From: JBCBSZ01 sp039185015
GTDB taxonomy: Bacteria; Actinomycetota; Acidimicrobiia; Acidimicrobiales; Poriferisodalaceae
NCBI GenBank assembly: GCA_039185015.1
Contig: JBCDAU010000017.1
Coordinates: 1 to 64,000, forward strand
DNA: 64,000 nt
Direction of reading: 5' to 3'
Part shown: in pieces, positions 58,939 through 64,000 of the stretch
Numbering within the stretch: the first letter of the stretch is position 1
Layout: each line of letters begins with the position of its first letter
Position numbers and translations under genes: made by a program
The notes under the pieces: model-generated
What the model was told of the DNA's origin: nothing
The model's database searches: none
The model's input: the letters and a program-made list of their open reading frames with translations, nothing else

Positions 58939-59363
58939 CGGCGCAGCCTCCAGTGGTTGGTGATGCGGGCGACCGGCTCGCCCCCTGGGTCAGACAGCTC
59001 GATGCTGAACACGAAGCGGTCGTACTCGGCACCGGCGTCGGTCCGACAGCGTTCGGTCTCGACGACCCCGCCGTCGAACCGGTACTCGAGCTCCTCACGC
59101 AGCGGCTGGAAGTACTCCCAGTCGTAGCCGTCGAGGCCGACCGAACCCGCCCCCTCGACCTGGCCGAGCTCGAACAGCTCGGCGATCGACGTACCCGCTC
59201 CCTGGATCGGGACGTGGAAGAGGGCGATCGGATGGACGAGGCCGTCGGGGAGCTGCTCCCGCCCTGTGCAGTCGGTGAGCAGCCAGTTCTCCCAGTGCTC
59301 GATCGTCCGGGTGCCACCCGGGAACCGATGGCCGACCAGTGCGGCGAGCTCGTCTTCGGTCAC
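58935..59363 (-). CDS. HadA-like N-terminal dehydratase subunit
   Basis: 142 residues from the GTG at 59363, with ggaagaggg upstream. It is a FAS1-type dehydratase/MaoC N-terminal domain: A-L-V-G-H-R-F-P-G-G-T at the start, E-Y-F-Q-P-L-R-x-E-L in the middle. It lacks the catalytic Asp-His motif, as the non-catalytic half of HadAB-type heterodimers does. With the downstream gene it should form one enzyme. Confidence 0.8.
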   Translation of the reverse strand: MTEDELAALVGHRFPGGTRTIEHWENWLLTDCTGREQLPDGLVHPIALFHVPIQGAGTSIAELFELGQVEGAGSVGLDGYDWEYFQPLREELEYRFDGGVVETERCRTDAGAEYDRFVFSIELSDPGGEPVARITNHWRLRR

Positions 59364-59407
59364 GCTGCCCTCTTCCCCCGTGGACGCGACAGTCTGCCGT
59401 ACCGGGG

Positions 59408-60672
59408 TCAGCCGCTTCGCAGCGCTTCGATCGGCTCGGTGCTCGCGGCCCGGACGGCCGGGTAGGCGCCGGCGAGGAGGCCGACCGCGGCGCCGACCAG
59501 TGGCGCGGCGAGCGCGAGCTCGGCGTCGAGCACCGGGGTCCAGTCGCGCTGGGCCGACACGCCGACGATGACGAGGATGCCGACCGTCGCACCGAGGAGC
59601 CCGCCAAGGAAGCCGACCGCGGCCGACTCGGTGAGGAACTGCGCAGCGATGTGGCGTCGTCGTGCGCCCAGCGCCCGGCGGAGGCCGATCTCGCCGGTGC
59701 GTTCGAGCACGGACACCAGGGTGACGTTGGCGATGCCGAGCGCACCGACGAGGAGCGACACCCCGCCGAGCACGACGAAGAGCGCGTTGACGTCGTCCTC
59801 GACGTTGGCTCGGACCGACCGTGGCTCGGGCGGCACCTGCGCCCGGAGCAGCGACGGATCGTTGGGCGAGAGGGCGATGACGGACTGCTCGCCGATGAGG
59901 GAGGCGGCGCCGACGTCGACCTCGATCTGCACGGCGGCCGGGGCGCCGAGGGCGAACTGCTGACGGGCCGTCCCGTCCGGGAGGATGATCGCCGACAGCA
60001 GGCGGGGTCGTCGCGCGACGTCGTCGAGGATGCCGATCACGGCGAACGACTGGTCTCCGATGAAGATCGCAGGGATGTTGTCGACCCGGTCGATGCGGAG
60101 CCGGGCGGCCGCCGCGGGGCCGAGCACGACGACCGGGTCGCCCCGCTCCGAGTGGCCGTGGTCGAACGTGCGACCGGTCCGCAGCGTGGCCCGGGTCGCA
60201 TCGAAGAGACCCGGTGACGCGGCCACGACCGGGATCTGCGACTCGTTGCGGCCGAGCGGGTCGACGACCGGCACGGACCGGGCGAGCGCACCGCCGACGT
60301 CGACGTCGGACTCCGTCCCGACGGCGGTCACCCCGTTGAGTCGCAGCAGCCGATCCTCGGCGTCCCACGGGATCGTGGAGACCTGTCGCTGGCCGAAGGC
60401 GCGGTTCGAGCCCGGCTCGACACGGACCTCGGTCGCAGCGAGCTCGTCGAAGCTCGACACGATCTGCGCGCCTGCGGTGCGCGACAGCCCCAGCGTGGCG
60501 ATCAGCGCGGCGACCCCGAGGACGGTGCCGAGCGCCGTGAGCGCCGCACGCGAGGGGCGGGCGAGGAGCGCGGTGAGGGCCTCGTTGACGAGGTCGATCG
60601 GTGCGAACGACGATCCCTCGTGGTGCCCACCCGCGTCGAGGTCGTCGACCGCTGCGTCGATGATCGGAGCGC

Positions 60673-60676
<4 letters not shown>
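59408..60676 (-). CDS. MacB-like ABC transporter permease
   Basis: 422 residues. One N-terminal membrane helix (A-A-L-T-A-L-G-T-V-L-G-V-A-A-L-I) and three C-terminal helices flank a large extracellular MacB_PCD domain, the FtsX/MacB topology. The A-x-x-R-R-x-I motif R-R-A-L-G-A-R-R-R-H-I near 345 is the coupling element. It is the last gene of the operon 64000-59408 and overlaps the ATPase gene by 4 bp. Confidence 0.9.
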
Positions 60677-61379
<703 letters not shown>

Positions 61380-61383
<4 letters not shown>

Positions 61384-63290
61384 GAGTCCTCTTCGGGCTC
61401 GTCCTCGGCCGGTTCTTCTGGTTCCTCCGGTTCGTCCTCGCCGTCGGCGTCGTCGCCGCTCGTGTCGACGCCCTCGGCGCCGACGACCACCCGATCCCCC
61501 GCGCTCAACGAGCCGGACAGCGGGGTGATCTCGGCGAAGCCGCCGGCGGCCAGACCGACCTGGACATCGACGAATCGCGTCGTGCCGTCCGCGTCCTCCA
61601 CCTCGACGCGGGCCGTGCCGTCCGCGCTCGACGACAGCGCGGCGAGCGGCACGGCGAGGACCTCGCCGCCGGTGGACGACACCGGGATCTGGATGCGGAG
61701 GTTCACGCCCTGGGCCTCGGGCGGGAGCGTCTCGGTGGCCCGGACCTGCATCTGATATCGGTTCTCCCCGACGCCGCCGGTGCCGGGGCTGGTCGCGAGG
61801 AAGACGATCTCGCCCGCCACCTCGATGCCGAGCCCGGGTTCGTCGAGCACGACGGTCAGCCCTTCCTCCAGCAGCGGTCGGTCGGCGGCGGCGACCCCGG
61901 AGTCGATGATGAGGTCGACCCCGGACACGTTCATGACCGGGCCCTGGACGGCGTCCCCCCGCTCCACCAGCACGTTCTCGACGCGACGAGGCAGTGCGGC
62001 GAGGAAGATCAGCTCGGTCTGGGGCATGGTCGTGCCGGTGGCGGCCTCGAGGTCGGCGAGGTCCTCCTCGGCTCGCTCGACGGCGGCGCGGGCGTCGGTG
62101 ATCGCCTGGTCGGCGGAGCTGGTGTCGATCGGGGCGAGCGCCTCCGAGCGGTTCGCTCTGGCGATCGCGAGCGCGGTCTCGGCCTCCCGGAGGGCCGGGG
62201 CGAGCTCGTCGACGGCGGCCTGGAGCGCCCGGTCGGCGTCGATCAGCGCCTGCTCGAGGCCATCGAGCGCGGAGCGGACGTTGGCGAGCTCGGTCTCGGC
62301 GTCGGCGACCGCCTGAGTGGCCGTCGCCTCGTCCTGGCTGCCCGGCGCGGCGGCGGCCAGGTCGGCCTGGGCCGCCGCGAGCGCGGCTTCGGCCTCGGAC
62401 ACGCGCACCTTGCCGGCGTCGCGTGCGGTCTCCGCATCGGCCCGGGCCTGCCGTGGCTCGGCGAGCGCGGCGTCCCGTTCGGCCTGCACCCGCTCGAGCT
62501 CGTCCTCGGCTCGGGCGACCTCGGCGTCGAGCACCAGCCGGGTCGATTCGGACACGTTGCCACCGAGGTCGGAGCGTGACGCCTCGGCGGAGCGGAGCGA
62601 TGAGCGTGCGTCGTCCACGCTGTCGCGTGCGGCGCGCAGCTGGGTCTCCTCCTCCTCGGTGAGACCGGGGGCGACGTACCCGGCGGCGGTGTAGAGCGCG
62701 GTCACCGCCTCCTCGGTCGACGGTCCGTACGTCCCGTCGGGCGCGCCGCTGAGGTGCCCGAGTCGCCGCAACGCCTCCTGGAGCTGGACGACGTCGTCAC
62801 CCGTCTGCCCTGGCCGAAGGTCGCGGAAGGTGGGGAGGTCGCCCTCGAGCAGGAACACCGGCCGCCCACCGACCTCGACGACCAGCGCGCCCTCGCCGAT
62901 GACGTCGCCGATGACGGGACCGACCCTGGTCACGACCGGGTTGACCTCGGCACCGAACCCGCCCGCGACGGCGAGGTCGGCCGACTCCTCGAAGCGCACG
63001 TCGCCGCGCACCACGACGGTCGAGGCGATCTCGCGCCGTTCGATCGGCACCGTGATGAGCGCTGGTTCAGGTGCCTCGGCCGAGGCTCGGGCGTCGGACG
63101 ACGACTGGAGCCGGGAGCCGGCCACGAACCCGATCGCCGCAGCGAGCACGGCTGCAGCGACCACGGCCAGCAGGAGGCGGCGCCGCCCGGCGGCCGCCGC
63201 CTCGACGGGGATGTCCGGCTGTGCGGTCTGGTGGGGGACGGGCAGAGACGCCGAGCTCTCGACGGGGCGGTCGTCGTCGGTCACGCTCAC
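61380..63290 (-). CDS. HlyD/MacA-type adaptor with peptidoglycan-binding domain
   Basis: 636 residues. An N-terminal membrane helix (A-V-V-A-A-A-V-L-A-A-A-I) is followed by a beta barrel part. A PG_binding_1 domain spans about 150-205 (L-R-P-G-Q-T-G-D-D-V-V-Q-L-Q-E-A-L then G-T-Y-G-P-S-T). A long coiled coil rich in A, E, R and D covers ~215-400, and the lipoyl/barrel/membrane-proximal parts come after it. The C-terminal 20 residues are almost all D, E and P. It probably links the exporter to the cell wall. Confidence 0.88.
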
Positions 63291-64000
63291 GGCATCTCGT
63301 CGCGGACCTGCTCGAGCAGCTCGCGGTTGGTCTCGACGAACTCCGCCTCGAGCTCACGCTGCACCTCGAGGCGGATCCGCATCATCGACGCACCGCAGTC
63401 GAAGTCGGACACCGCGACATCGATCTCGTAGGCCTGCAGCTCGTCCAGCAGCTCCTGGTCGTACTCGGGCGGCTGGGAGAAGATGGCGTCGAGCTCCTCG
63501 GGGCTCAGCTGCTCGTACTCGGCCTCCGTGAGATCCTCGCCCGGCCAGGTCTGCGACTCCCAGAACTCCTGCGAGCGCTCGTCGAGCGCCAGGAAGATGT
63601 CCTCCTGGGTGGAGAAGTCATGGCCGGCATCGGCCATGCACGCCGACCACTCGCCACTCGCCTCGGCCACCCGCGGGTCGCCCTCGATGCGCTGGTACAG
63701 CTCCTCCGACAGGGCCCAGAACTCCTCCATCTCCTCGGAGCCACCCCCGCCGAAGAAACCATCGCCGAACACCTCGGCTCGGGCCTCGGCGTCGCAGCCG
63801 GTGGGCACGAACGTCGAGAACAGCTCGTCGAGCTCCTCGTCGGACAGCGACGGGTCGAAGTCGGGCTCGTCACCGTAGAGCGCCCGGTAGTAGGCGTCGC
63901 GCTCGCCGTCGCTGAGCGACTGGAGGTACTCCTCGTTCGGGTCGGTGAAGGTCTCCGCCTCGCCGACCGCGAAGCCGGCCTGCTCCTCCTCGAAGAACGT
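63287..64000 (-). CDS. Acidic protein of unknown function, partial at window edge
   Basis: The frame is open from 63287 to the window end, giving at least 237 residues; the N-terminus is missing. Strongly acidic, with repeats of the type Y-L-Q-S-L-S-D-G-E-R and Y-E-Q-L-S-P-E-E-L-D, and three or more cysteines (T-G-C-D-A, S-A-C-M-A-D-A-G-H, D-F-D-C-G-A). It is probably secreted, since it heads the exporter operon and the cysteines look like disulphide partners. The 4-bp overlap with the adaptor supports a shared role. I recognise no family. Confidence 0.7.
   Translation of the reverse strand, partial: TFFEEEQAGFAVGEAETFTDPNEEYLQSLSDGERDAYYRALYGDEPDFDPSLSDEELDELFSTFVPTGCDAEARAEVFGDGFFGGGGSEEMEEFWALSEELYQRIEGDPRVAEASGEWSACMADAGHDFSTQEDIFLALDERSQEFWESQTWPGEDLTEAEYEQLSPEELDAIFSQPPEYDQELLDELQAYEIDVAVSDFDCGASMMRIRLEVQRELEAEFVETNRELLEQVRDEMP

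Overview
The window is high-GC DNA, densely packed with genes on both strands. It has many GTG starts and many 4-bp ATGA/GTGA stop-start overlaps. The gene set points to an actinobacterium: coproheme decarboxylase HemQ, a PAC2-family protein, decaprenyl-phosphoryl-arabinose enzymes DprE1/DprE2/UbiA, group II truncated haemoglobin, and near-leaderless promoters (TANNNT 6-8 nt before the start codon). Surface-protein repeats of the G-Y-W-L-V type suggest the class Acidimicrobiia, but this placement is inference. I saw no rRNA, tRNA, CRISPR array, IS element or prophage, so this is ordinary chromosome with a few accessory features.

Layout. 1-0.4 kb: the right end of a 120-bp tandem repeat, then a strong hairpin. 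0.4-14 kb: a lipoprotein, GlpD, a methyltransferase, a serine hydrolase, a DUF3179 lipoprotein, a nitrobindin-FdhD-membrane protein overlap group, HemQ, an AlaX-type editing protein, a HAD phosphatase and a secreted FG-GAP repeat protein. 14-20.5 kb: a cell-envelope block with a GT-C type membrane protein, DPPR synthase (UbiA), DprE1 and DprE2 on the minus strand, plus an SDR and a methyltransferase. 20.5-31.9 kb: a lone LivK-like binding lipoprotein, acyl-CoA dehydrogenase, GlnD, two Nudix/GuaB-type nucleotide enzymes, PAC2, and a CBS protein fused to a citrate-synthase-like domain. 31.9-42.7 kb: truncated haemoglobin, several hydrolase-fold proteins (three without the expected catalytic nucleophile), a PEP-utilising enzyme, a PhyH dioxygenase and a TesB thioesterase. 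42.7-50.6 kb: LacZ-type beta-galactosidase, a lipoprotein, a ProA-like dehydrogenase, a CopC protein with an acidic tail, and GlyA behind a ZTP riboswitch. 50.7-58.5 kb: a GGDEF protein, NudC, two Cys/Met PLP enzymes, and scattered signalling pieces (H-box kinase fragment, haem-oxygenase-like protein, two receivers). 58.5-64 kb: two overlapping hotdog dehydratase-like genes and a tightly overlapped MacAB-like export operon that runs off the right edge.

How the genes fit together. The clearest pathway is 5-phosphoribosyl-1-diphosphate plus decaprenyl phosphate to DPPR (UbiA), then epimerisation by DprE1/DprE2 to the arabinose donor for the cell wall. One-carbon control is visible as a ZTP riboswitch on glyA. 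Haem or NO handling recurs (nitrobindin, HemQ, GlbO, ABM monooxygenase, haem-oxygenase-like protein), but these genes are not in one operon.

The most unusual items are the CBS/citrate-synthase-like fusion, the disarmed hydrolases, the phytochrome-style signalling parts without a phytochrome, and a repeated intergenic hairpin element. I did not find a wholly new multi-gene system that I could defend.
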